Below, piece after piece: positions 10,501-17,979 of a DNA stretch of 64,000 bases (position 1 is its first letter; each line of letters begins with the position of its first letter). Under the pieces are notes generated by a model. The model was given only the letters and a program-made list of their open reading frames with translations, was not told the DNA's origin and did not search any database. The translations under genes were made by a program, and so were the position numbers. This DNA comes from Bacteroidota bacterium (GTDB lineage Bacteria > Bacteroidota > Ignavibacteria > Kryptoniales > JAKASW01), in contig JAJZVO010000023.1 in NCBI GenBank assembly GCA_021845665.1, positions 1-64,000 on the forward strand, read 5' to 3'.

Positions 10501-10615
10501 GATCCGTGCCGCCCTTGATTATCTTCTCAATCACCCAAAAGTGAGTTTCAAAGAGTCTGTCAAGAAAGTGCTCGGCCTGATGGACGAAAGGACTTTGTTC
10601 ACAAAACAGGGATGA
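7568..10615 (+). CDS. DUF1156-type adenine-specific DNA methyltransferase with zinc ribbons
   Basis: 1,015 residues; the ATG overlaps the preceding stop. The N-terminus (NRLAVPERNAFKPIYTMHKW FARR) is the hallmark of DUF1156 proteins. SAM-binding motif I is VLDPFMGGGTTVVEALRLG (about 76-94), followed by the acidic VIGVDLNP. The catalytic motif IV is DPPYAGNVNYAEL (about 616), specifying N6-adenine methylation. Between them lie several CxxC pairs (CPSCG, CPKC, CPWC, CPHC, CPSC, CSKC) that look like zinc ribbons. In PglX-based systems such an enzyme marks self DNA; no matching endonuclease gene is seen. It is followed three bases later by the next gene. Confidence 0.8.
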   Translation: MKLAIEESFPIVEINRLAVPERNAFKPIYTMHKWFARRSSSVFRAILLGALKPSGTDIMKEFYKDHTNDPDTKGKVVLDPFMGGGTTVVEALRLGCKVIGVDLNPVAWFIVKTEVEPVDLVELKAAFDRLAKRTVDWSGKPLKETLLSLYKTECPSCGNKDSDIIYTFWVKSAPCTTGTCNHYTPLFADYIIAQKKPSIRYFPECECPKCRKTFDWEREPASLVGNLKLMVNSPKFSAGEGRTSARWAYSSGDSVVCPWCEQSVKPTPPSSKPKRKKVDLSVLYCPHCEEVWQYRGELSAGSFGQDKVECPSCHHSYNPNEGNIPEKGKFICRGTCNGNVDAIITAIRTLPEDKLLPAHPYGIEGYCSKCAGERKSGQPKDLFDDASDEDQGVEVETDSNSLLSRNNGKFFKRVSATDAALYKKAEELWEKSKAYLPHPKSGVPVGEKTKSGLIAHHYNSWHQLFNSRQLLELSTLLKEIERESDARLRELLILTFSHTLEANNVFTRTLGRRNTPGGIAPGGIFSRHDFQPKLTFSEQNVFGTASGRKTFQNCWAKVIEGKEFNWAPFDRKILDGKQINVTSQEVIIPNDSNISLFAQSSTRLPFDESVDVVITDPPYAGNVNYAELAEFFYVWLRLALKDSYPQFMPESPPKAEEAIVNRTRGKSAADFSETLLGVFKESGRISHQDARLIFTFHHSEDSAWEALLNAVCEAGYYVEAVYPVHGEAENSLHLMENEAISYDLIHVCRKRESGAESSRKSWATVRQDIRRRARDELKLIESGRYGNEPLSSMDVGLLLIGKCLEVYSKHYGTIVDYEDKPVPIKRALEEIKLLIDQLVTKGQPMPAELEDLMVEDKVSYVYFTALCGYKEISADELSKGTRGIIETSVLKDCGLVIKGRQNRGRSFEVKLPVERVNELKSKFHDNISLQSELFNSEPSAALLPGTIFVDYVHYLIALAELGENVRPWLEKFSGMRPQIRAALDYLLNHPKVSFKESVKKVLGLMDERTLFTKQG

Positions 10616-10618
10616 CTT

Positions 10619-11065
10619 ATGCCAGGCTATGTGCTATTGGAACAAGACAAACTGTCGCCGCCTCTCCCTCCCGGTAAGGGAGTGCCTGCGAACAAGACGC
10701 GCATCGCAATAGTTGACTTCTTGCGTTCGCTGGAAGACGAAACTTTCCCTTACGATGAGAACAGTAGTCTGCTCGTTACAGGAATTGAGGAGCTGCTCCT
10801 CGCATCGCGCCCCGACATGGAACATTACGCAAAAAAGATCGGGAGAAAGCTTCGAAAGGTTGCTGGACCGTTCACAAACCGCAGATGTGGCGATGTCCAG
10901 ATTGTCTTCAGGCAGTCTCTTAAGCGAGGCGACAAACTAATGGTGGATCATGTAACGGAGCCGATCCCGATTTATCTCATCTTCGGTACTCCGGTGCCGG
11001 AGACTATTTCAGGTCAAGTGGTTTATAGGACCGGCTCATTTAACCTTACCGGAGCCGGTTACTGA
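10619..11065 (+). CDS. unrecognised 148-residue protein of the defence operon
   Basis: I do not recognise this protein. It starts three bases after the methyltransferase stop, so it is in the same operon, and ends about 40 bases before the helicase. It is soluble, without signal peptide or membrane helix, and mixes a helical middle (IAIVDFLRSLEDE, GIEELLLASRPDMEHYAKKIGRKL) with a beta-rich C-terminal half (YLIFGTPVPETISGQVVYRTG). Conserved placement between a DUF1156 methyltransferase and a helicase suggests an accessory or targeting subunit, which is an inference from position only. Confidence 0.55.
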   Translation: MPGYVLLEQDKLSPPLPPGKGVPANKTRIAIVDFLRSLEDETFPYDENSSLLVTGIEELLLASRPDMEHYAKKIGRKLRKVAGPFTNRRCGDVQIVFRQSLKRGDKLMVDHVTEPIPIYLIFGTPVPETISGQVVYRTGSFNLTGAGY

Positions 11066-11107
11066 AGTTATGGCTTATCCACAGGACATTGCGGGGAGGT
11101 TTACAGA

Positions 11108-13966
11108 ATGTATGTGACTGAAAATAAAATGAAGTATGAGCCGAAAGTTGGCGATCGCGTCCGGGTCCGCGGAAGGGATGACCTGGGCATAGTGGAGGTC
11201 TATCGCCTCAGCGAGCTTTATGGAGTGTACCAGGCCGATGTGATGCACGAAGATTCATCGGGAAGACATTTGCAGAGTTTTCCTGTTGAGCGTCTTGAAC
11301 CGGCACCCGATCTTTGGGAGCGCGTCAGAAATGGTGAGTACGATAACAACATCGATTTTCTCTTGAAGCAGCTTGCCTTCCAGCTTCCGTTGCAGAATGC
11401 CGGCGGCCAACTCTCGAATAGCAGAACCGACCTTCTTCCGCACCAGATCCTGCTTACATCGGATGTCGTATCCATGAATCGCCGTCGTCTCCTCATCGCC
11501 GATGAAGTCGGGCTTGGGAAGACAATTGAGATGGGAATGATCCTCAGAGAACTGATTTCGCGCGGCGAAGCCGACAGGATTCTAATCATAACTCCTGCGG
11601 GACTCATAAAGAACTGGGAAGGTGAGCTGAGAGACGCATTCAGGCTGCATTTCGAGATACTCGGTATCGACTTCATGGATCACACCGCAGCGTCGTGGGA
11701 GACCCATCCTAAAGTCATTGCCTCGATCGACACTTTAAAGAGGCCGCAACGATTGGAGCGCTTGATCGGCGGGCCCCGATGGGACATTGTCGTCTTCGAC
11801 GAAGCGCACCACTTGAGCAAGACTCGCTATGGCAAGAAGGTTCAGCCGACTCAAAACTACAGACTTGCGGAAGCTTTGCGAAACCACACCCGCGATCTTT
11901 TCCTGCTGTCCGCCACGCCTCATCAGGGGAATTCATTTCAATTCTGGTCACTGATACAGATTCTCGACGACACACTTTTCGATTCGGAAGAATCCATGCT
12001 TCTGCACCGTGGTTTTCTGAACAGAGTCATGGTGCGCCGAACTAAGCGTGAAGTGACGGACAGGAATGGCAACCCGATATTCATGCGGCGTCAGGTACAG
12101 ACGCAGTCCTTTCAGCTCTCCATGCGCGAGAGTCTCTTTTATGACAAGCTCACCGAGTACCTGAGAGAAGGCTATACTCACGCCGGTATTGGAGATTCTA
12201 AGGGCAAAACCACAAGCGAACAGCGTGCAATCGGTTTCGTAATGACCACCTTTCAGAAGATCATGTCTTCGAGCATGCGAGCTATACGTCAGGCGCTCAG
12301 GCGCAGGTTATTGGTATTGCTGATTCGTCAGCAACTGGAATTGGAGAATAAGCGAAGGAAACCTTCTCCATCATCTAAACTTGCCGAGGAAATTGTGCGG
12401 CTGCAGGATGAAATGCGAGAGCTTGCCTCTGAAATTCTTGGAACATCAAATACAATCTCCAGGCAGGCCGAAATAGACACTTTCATTGCGCAGACGAGAC
12501 AGAGAGTAAGTAAAGCTTTTCAGCCGTTAGACGATACGACTCAGTGGTCGCTTGACGGTGATGAAGAAGGAGACGAGGGCATATATGCCGATGCGAGCAT
12601 CCCGGATGAAATCTCCAAAGTAAGAGGGTTGATTCGATTGGTGCCTGATGGAACAGACAGGAAATTCGACACGCTGTCGAGAGCCATTGACACAATCCGC
12701 CAGGAGAATCCGAATGAGAAGTTTGTAATATTCACACAGTACGTTGAGACAATGAACTTTCTCATTGACAAGCTGCAAAATATTTACGGCGAGAACAAGG
12801 TTGCCTGGATAAAGGGCGGACCTCTTGAAGATAAGATTGCTGCCAACGAGCGGTTCTGGGACGAGAGCGGAGCTCAGTTTCTCATCTCTACCTCAGCTGG
12901 AGGTGAAGGAATAAACCTTCAAGTTGGCCACATTCTCTTCAACTACGATCTTCCCTGGAACCCCATGGCCGTCGAGCAGCGTATCGGTCGAATTCACCGG
13001 TACGGGCAAAAGGATACAGTGCAGGTTTACAATCTGATTGCTGAAGATACTGTAGAAGAAAAGATCTACAGCATGCTTAACCAGAAACTGAAAGAGATTG
13101 CCTCGCAGATCGGCAAGATGGACACCCAGACCAACGAGCCGCAGGAGGATTTCAGAGCTGAGATACTCGGATACATGGGGTCTTCTCCGAACTATTTGGA
13201 ATGGTACCGGAAAGCCCTTGTGAACAAGGACTACAACAGAACCTCTCAGGAAATCGAAGACGCGATGAAGAAAGCTGTCCAGGCTGTCGATGTGCTTAAA
13301 TCTTTGACGATGGATTTGAGCACATTCAATGTCCAGGATTATCTGAAGATCGAAGGCCGTTTTTCACTCGACGACTTAAGACAATTTGTTGAGGCAGGAA
13401 TACTTCGGCTTGGAGGGTCCATCCTGCCGCGCGGAGAGTTCTTCCAGATCATTACGCCCAAGGCGCTCCTGCGCTTCCCGAATGTTCTCTCGAAGTATGA
13501 GCTTGCAACGTTCGACCGAAAAGCAGCGATGCGAAAACGATCTTCAGAACTCCTCGGAGTAGGTCACCCGCTTGTCGACGCGATTGTCAGCCACTTCCAG
13601 GAAATGACTGTTCCGGGCGATGCTGCAAGTTTAATCAAGCTTCCAACAGAAGGAGAACCCTTTTTCGTAGTCAACACATTAATCACCGTCGAACTCGAAG
13701 GTGGAAAACAGCACAGGGAGTTCAAGATGATTCGCATAAGTCCGTCCGGCGATGCTCACGTTCTTCCGGATGAGTGGTTGATTAGCCGGCTCGTAAGGAG
13801 AGCCACCGAACCTCCGAAGGAAACCTTACCTTCAAGATTCGATATAGAAATCATCCGGCAGGCGTACGAGGGCGCAATAGGCGCGATACTTAGCCAGGTA
13901 AAATCGTCGCTTGAGAAGCCGGTGACAGCAAGAGTAAGATTGTTAGGTGTGTCGGCGGTGTCATGA
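11108..13966 (+). CDS. SNF2-family helicase/translocase
   Basis: 952 residues; GGGGAGG lies about 9 bases before the ATG at 11108. After an N-terminal SH3-like stretch (VGDRVRVRGRDDLGIVEVYR) come the SNF2/RapA motifs: ADEVGLGKTIEMGMIL (Walker A, about 129-144), DIVVFDEAHHLSK (DEAH), LLSATPHQG, and in the second RecA domain FVIFTQYVETM, ISTSAGGEGINLQ and EQRIGRIHRYGQ. The C-terminal 300 residues are specific to defence-type helicases and have no motif I can name. Comparable DNA-tracking helicases occur in DISARM and several BREX types. With the methyltransferase and PglZ-like genes it probably forms the effector or sensing part of the system. Confidence 0.8.
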   Translation: MYVTENKMKYEPKVGDRVRVRGRDDLGIVEVYRLSELYGVYQADVMHEDSSGRHLQSFPVERLEPAPDLWERVRNGEYDNNIDFLLKQLAFQLPLQNAGGQLSNSRTDLLPHQILLTSDVVSMNRRRLLIADEVGLGKTIEMGMILRELISRGEADRILIITPAGLIKNWEGELRDAFRLHFEILGIDFMDHTAASWETHPKVIASIDTLKRPQRLERLIGGPRWDIVVFDEAHHLSKTRYGKKVQPTQNYRLAEALRNHTRDLFLLSATPHQGNSFQFWSLIQILDDTLFDSEESMLLHRGFLNRVMVRRTKREVTDRNGNPIFMRRQVQTQSFQLSMRESLFYDKLTEYLREGYTHAGIGDSKGKTTSEQRAIGFVMTTFQKIMSSSMRAIRQALRRRLLVLLIRQQLELENKRRKPSPSSKLAEEIVRLQDEMRELASEILGTSNTISRQAEIDTFIAQTRQRVSKAFQPLDDTTQWSLDGDEEGDEGIYADASIPDEISKVRGLIRLVPDGTDRKFDTLSRAIDTIRQENPNEKFVIFTQYVETMNFLIDKLQNIYGENKVAWIKGGPLEDKIAANERFWDESGAQFLISTSAGGEGINLQVGHILFNYDLPWNPMAVEQRIGRIHRYGQKDTVQVYNLIAEDTVEEKIYSMLNQKLKEIASQIGKMDTQTNEPQEDFRAEILGYMGSSPNYLEWYRKALVNKDYNRTSQEIEDAMKKAVQAVDVLKSLTMDLSTFNVQDYLKIEGRFSLDDLRQFVEAGILRLGGSILPRGEFFQIITPKALLRFPNVLSKYELATFDRKAAMRKRSSELLGVGHPLVDAIVSHFQEMTVPGDAASLIKLPTEGEPFFVVNTLITVELEGGKQHREFKMIRISPSGDAHVLPDEWLISRLVRRATEPPKETLPSRFDIEIIRQAYEGAIGAILSQVKSSLEKPVTARVRLLGVSAVS

Positions 13967-14033
13967 TGTCGACGGAGCGATCTGTGTGTGCAATGAGTCG
14001 ATACGGCTTTCATGGAAGACTAAGAGGTGATTG

Positions 14034-14747
14034 ATGACCTGGGAATTTGAAATCACCGGTGATCCTTGGGTCTTAGGACAACTGTCGGAAGCTCTTCAGT
14101 CCGAGGATATGAAGATTGTCAGGCAAAATGGATTGTTCAAACTGGTTGGTAGAGTGTTCGACGGTATAGATAGCAACGATAAAGCGCGGAAAACGGCGGA
14201 GGAGCAATTAGGCAGAATCAGTGGGCTTGCATTCTTGAACCTTCAGCTGAAGGCGCCACTTCAAATAAAAAGTGTCGCATCACTTGACGACGAAGGACAA
14301 GCGAAGTCCTGTTTTATCACTTCGCCTGCAGCCACCATTGACACATATTTGTCTTTGGCAGTCACTGATCCGCAAGGGAATGTCATCTCGAGGTCGCCGT
14401 CACCGGATTCAATCCATGCCAGTTTGAACTTGGCTGGTTCTGATAAAAATGTGGACAAGGTACTTCGGCTATTAGGAAGCGGCGATTTCGGATGGGTGAA
14501 TCTCTATCGGATTTACGAAGTCGTTGCAGCGGACGCGGGTGGGGAACACGCACTTGAGAAAACAAGATGGGTTGACCCGAAAGACTTGCCCCTGTTCCAC
14601 CATACCGCGAATAGTCCTCAAGCAGCAGGGAACTCTGCCCGACACGGAAAACCTGCTGGCAGCCCGCCAAGGCAGCCGATGTCCCTGAGTGAGGCTCAGG
14701 AACTCATTCGAACAATTGCGCAGAAGTGGCTGCAAGAAAAAACCTAA
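14034..14747 (+). CDS. unrecognised accessory protein of the defence island
   Basis: About 237 residues from the ATG at 14034, preceded by AGAGGTGA. I do not recognise a family. The product looks like a mixed alpha/beta soluble protein with a proline- and glycine-rich linker (about 195-215) before a short C-terminal helix (SEAQELIRTIAQKWLQEK). It begins about 70 bases after the helicase and ends 12 bases before the SWIM gene, so it belongs to the same transcription unit. No transmembrane segments or catalytic motifs are visible. Confidence 0.5.
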   Translation: MTWEFEITGDPWVLGQLSEALQSEDMKIVRQNGLFKLVGRVFDGIDSNDKARKTAEEQLGRISGLAFLNLQLKAPLQIKSVASLDDEGQAKSCFITSPAATIDTYLSLAVTDPQGNVISRSPSPDSIHASLNLAGSDKNVDKVLRLLGSGDFGWVNLYRIYEVVAADAGGEHALEKTRWVDPKDLPLFHHTANSPQAAGNSARHGKPAGSPPRQPMSLSEAQELIRTIAQKWLQEKT

Positions 14748-14759
14748 GATGGTGAGCTA

Positions 14760-16529
14760 ATGGATTCGGAGAGCAATATCGGAAAGCTTCTTTCGACGCA
14801 CATGCTTCGGGAGTTGGCAGGCGAGTCGTCCTATTCACGCGGAGCAGAATACTTTAATGAAGGACGAGTTTATGATGTCCATCTCGAAAACGAAAGCGTT
14901 CTTGCGAGCATAAAAGGCTCGCGGGTATATCGCGCTGAGCTTTGGGAAGAAGAGGATGGAGAACTTGGCTATTCATGTACGTGCCCGTTTTATCGAGACA
15001 CGATGACTTTCTGCAAGCACTGTGTTGCAACCGGGTTGGCGTTCATGTCGCGCAAGAACATGCCAGAACATCGATCCTCTAAGCAAAAAGCCGAGAGCGA
15101 GATGAGTATGAAAGACGTTGAAGCATTTTTGATGACGCAGGACAAGTCGTCTCTTATCACGCTGCTTCTTCATTATGCCAAAGATGATGAACAGCTCAGG
15201 TCCCGACTTTTATTGGAGGCGGGCGGAACTGGAAAGAAGGTACATCTCCCGACCTTCAAGCGAGCCATTGATCGTGCAGTTAATTGGGGCGATTTCGTTG
15301 ATTACCAGTCAATGTATGAGTACTCCGAAGGGATTAGCAAAGTGATTGAGTCTCTTCGTGGCCTTATGGCAAAGAATCATGCCGCCGACGTGGTGGATTT
15401 ATCAGAGTATTTTCTTGAGCGCCTCGAAGCGCAAATGGGGATGGTTGACGACTCCGATGGGTATATGAGTGGCATTCTAGCGGAGGTCCAAGAACTTCAT
15501 CACGATGCCTGTGTAAAAATTAAGCCTGACCCAAAACAGCTCGCCAAGAAATTGTTTGAGTGGGAGCTGCACAGTGACTGGGAAGTGTTCTTTGGAGCCG
15601 TAGAACGTTATGCGGTTGTCCTGGGAAAAGAGGGATTGAAAGTGTATGAAGATCTTGCCGAAGAGGAGTGGAAGAAGCTTCCGTCTCTGGTGCCCGGCCA
15701 ATCCGATCAGCGGCATGAGGAAAGACGATTCCGCATTACGAGCATTATGGAGCATCTTGCATCTCGAACAGGTGATATTGAAAAACTGGTGGCAGTCAAA
15801 GCAAAAGACCTTTCGCTTGCTTATTCCTACCTGGAGATCGCTGAATTGTACAAACAGGCCGGCAAGCCGGACAAGGCCCTGGAATGGGCTGAAAATGGAG
15901 TCCAGGCATTTCCAAAGCAAACCGATTCTCGTCTCCGCGAGTTTCTTGCAAATGAGTACCATAAGCGGAAGCGGCATGAAGATGCGATGCGTCTTATCTG
16001 GGCTGAATTCACAGATACCCCCGGTTTTGAGAAATACAAACTTCTCAAGATTCATGCTGAAAAGGCTGGCGGTGCCAAGGCATGGAAGCAGTGGAGGGAA
16101 AAGGCACTTCAGTCCATCCGGGAACGGATTGAAGAATCCAAGCGTACGGCGAAAGGGAAAAAGTATCTTTGGAACTCTTACGATCATTCGGATCTTGTTC
16201 AGATATTTTTATGGGAGAAAGATGTTGATGCGGCATGGGGAGAAGCCCGCGACGGAGGATGTCAGGAATCCTTGTGGCGTGAGCTGGCGGCTAAGCGAGA
16301 ACCCGAGCATCCTGAAGATGCATTGTCGGTGTACATGTCCCTCGTGGAACCACAAGTCAGACGAATGAATAGCGACGCCTATCGAGACGCAGCGGCACTT
16401 GTGAAAAAGATCGGCATCCTTTTCAAGCGACTGGGGAGAGCTGAAGAATGGAATCGTTACTTAAGTACTATCCGCGCAAATCATAAGCGGAAGCGCAACT
16501 TCGTGGCATTGTTGGAGAAACTAGAGTGA
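14760..16529 (+). CDS. SWIM zinc-finger protein
   Basis: 589 residues. The N-terminal 100 residues hold a SWIM-type zinc finger of the CxCxnCxH form (CTCPFYRDTMTFCKHC, about 74-89), usually involved in DNA or protein binding. The remaining 450 residues are almost entirely helical, with TPR/HEAT-like pairs (EIAELYKQAGKPDKALEWAENG; EWNRYLSTIRANHKRKRN). SWIM proteins of this layout accompany SNF2 helicases in bacteria, and this one lies downstream of such a helicase. The gene is followed within 10 bases by the second copy of the dispersed repeat, which probably marks the end of the BREX-like operon. Confidence 0.7.
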   Translation: MDSESNIGKLLSTHMLRELAGESSYSRGAEYFNEGRVYDVHLENESVLASIKGSRVYRAELWEEEDGELGYSCTCPFYRDTMTFCKHCVATGLAFMSRKNMPEHRSSKQKAESEMSMKDVEAFLMTQDKSSLITLLLHYAKDDEQLRSRLLLEAGGTGKKVHLPTFKRAIDRAVNWGDFVDYQSMYEYSEGISKVIESLRGLMAKNHAADVVDLSEYFLERLEAQMGMVDDSDGYMSGILAEVQELHHDACVKIKPDPKQLAKKLFEWELHSDWEVFFGAVERYAVVLGKEGLKVYEDLAEEEWKKLPSLVPGQSDQRHEERRFRITSIMEHLASRTGDIEKLVAVKAKDLSLAYSYLEIAELYKQAGKPDKALEWAENGVQAFPKQTDSRLREFLANEYHKRKRHEDAMRLIWAEFTDTPGFEKYKLLKIHAEKAGGAKAWKQWREKALQSIRERIEESKRTAKGKKYLWNSYDHSDLVQIFLWEKDVDAAWGEARDGGCQESLWRELAAKREPEHPEDALSVYMSLVEPQVRRMNSDAYRDAAALVKKIGILFKRLGRAEEWNRYLSTIRANHKRKRNFVALLEKLE

Positions 16530-16538
16530 TTATCATAG

Positions 16539-16645
16539 TCTGGAGACGCGGCCGAAAAGTCCAACCACAAAGAGCACGAAGATTTTTCATGAAGGACACG
16601 AAGGACTCTATTCATTTATCGCTCTTTCTTTGTGCTCTTTGCGCC
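16539..16645. repeat. dispersed palindromic repeat, short copy
   Basis: 107 bases matching 1824-1930 at 103 of 107 positions. CAAAGAGCAC near the left and GTGCTCTTTG near the right form an inverted repeat, so the transcript can fold into a hairpin and might act as a terminator between the SWIM gene and sbcD. The outer right arm present in the longer copy is missing. Confidence 0.75.
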
Positions 16646-16755
16646 ATTTAATTACATGAACAAGCTTCACGGGTGCATGCTTCAAAAAGAGAAGTTAGAG
16701 ATGCACCAGAATCTATCTTCGCAATTGATTAACCGAATTCAGGAAAAATCCCCAA

Positions 16756-17979
16756 ATGAAAATCCTTCATACCTCCGATTGGCATCTCGGCAAATCGCTG
16801 GGCAGCATTTCCCGTCATCCCGAGCAAGTCGAAGTGCTGAATGAAATCTGCGAAATTGCAGATGAAGAACAAGTGAACGCCGTTATTGTTGCGGGCGATC
16901 TTTTCGATACCTTCAATCCCCCTGTCGAGTCCACCGAATTGTTCTACCGAACACTCAAGCGACTCGCAAATGACGGCAAAAGAGTCGTCATTGCAATTGC
17001 TGGTAATCATGATTCCCCTGAACGAGTCGAATCTCCGGACCCATTGGCCCGCGAGTGCGGCATAATATTCCTCGGCTATCCTCATACAAAAACGCCGACG
17101 TTCAGCTTGCCATCCGGGCTGCAAGTGACCAGGTCCGATGAGGGCTTTGTAGAGGTCGTTGTTCCCGGACAGACTCAAGCGCTTAGGCTGATCACCACGC
17201 CCTATGCAAACGAGAAGCGGTTGCGCTCATACCTGGGGATTGAAAACCCTGAAGAACAACTGAGAAACATCCTTCAGACCAGGTGGAATTCAACCGGCGA
17301 GAAGTACTGCGATGAAAACGGCGTAAACATCCTAACAGCTCACTTGTATCTCGCGTCACGGCTTGGAGAGAAATTTGAGGAGCCGGAAGACGAGAAACCC
17401 ATCCTCGACGTTGGCGGGGCGCAAGCGGTATTCCTTGAGAACCTTCCTGACGGCATTCAGTACGTCGCGCTCGGACATCTTCACCGAAGGATCAAGATGC
17501 AAAACAGGAATGTCCCCGTCATTTATAGTGGCAGTCCGTTGTCATATAGTATGAGCGAGGCCGACCAGGAAAAGGCCGTGACTATCGTTGAGGTCACCCC
17601 TGGAAAGGCAGCAGCCACAAAAGAGATCCCTCTGCATTCTGGTCGGAGGGTCCATCGCAAGAGCTTTGATTCCGTTACCGAAGCAATCGCCTGGCTCCAA
17701 GGCAATCCCAACACCTTGGTGGAACTCACAATCATTTCCGATACATATCTCACTGCGGATCAGAGGAAGTCACTCACCTCGGCGCATGATGGAATCGTCG
17801 ACGTCATTCCCCAGGTGAAGAATGCGGAAGAAGGAGCAGGGGCGGTGATTACCCCCGCCAATTTGTCGGAGTCCGTCGAAGACCTCTTCAAGGAATTCTT
17901 CAAGCACGAGAAAAATCAGGAACCGAACGGTGAAATGATTAACCTACTCCGTGAGATCATGAAAGTAGAGGAAGAATGA
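16756..17979 (+). CDS. sbcD: SbcD, nuclease subunit of the SbcCD exonuclease
   Basis: 407 residues, normal for SbcD. All Mre11-type phosphoesterase motifs are present in order: HTSDWHLGKSLG at the N-terminus, VAGDLFDT, AIAGNHDSP and YVALGHLHRRIK, which bind two Mn2+ ions. SbcD with SbcC forms an ATP-dependent nuclease that opens hairpins and processes DNA ends, including palindromes and phage recombination intermediates. Its stop overlaps the sbcC start (ATGA), indicating translational coupling. It is a housekeeping repair function, but placement at the end of a defence island leaves open a link to anti-phage activity. Confidence 0.95.
   Translation: MKILHTSDWHLGKSLGSISRHPEQVEVLNEICEIADEEQVNAVIVAGDLFDTFNPPVESTELFYRTLKRLANDGKRVVIAIAGNHDSPERVESPDPLARECGIIFLGYPHTKTPTFSLPSGLQVTRSDEGFVEVVVPGQTQALRLITTPYANEKRLRSYLGIENPEEQLRNILQTRWNSTGEKYCDENGVNILTAHLYLASRLGEKFEEPEDEKPILDVGGAQAVFLENLPDGIQYVALGHLHRRIKMQNRNVPVIYSGSPLSYSMSEADQEKAVTIVEVTPGKAAATKEIPLHSGRRVHRKSFDSVTEAIAWLQGNPNTLVELTIISDTYLTADQRKSLTSAHDGIVDVIPQVKNAEEGAGAVITPANLSESVEDLFKEFFKHEKNQEPNGEMINLLREIMKVEEE

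Noticed and set aside
2179-16529. DISARM classification
   Set aside because: The DrmB-type DUF1998 and phospholipase D genes are missing, while PglZ and a BrxC/PglY-like ATPase are present.
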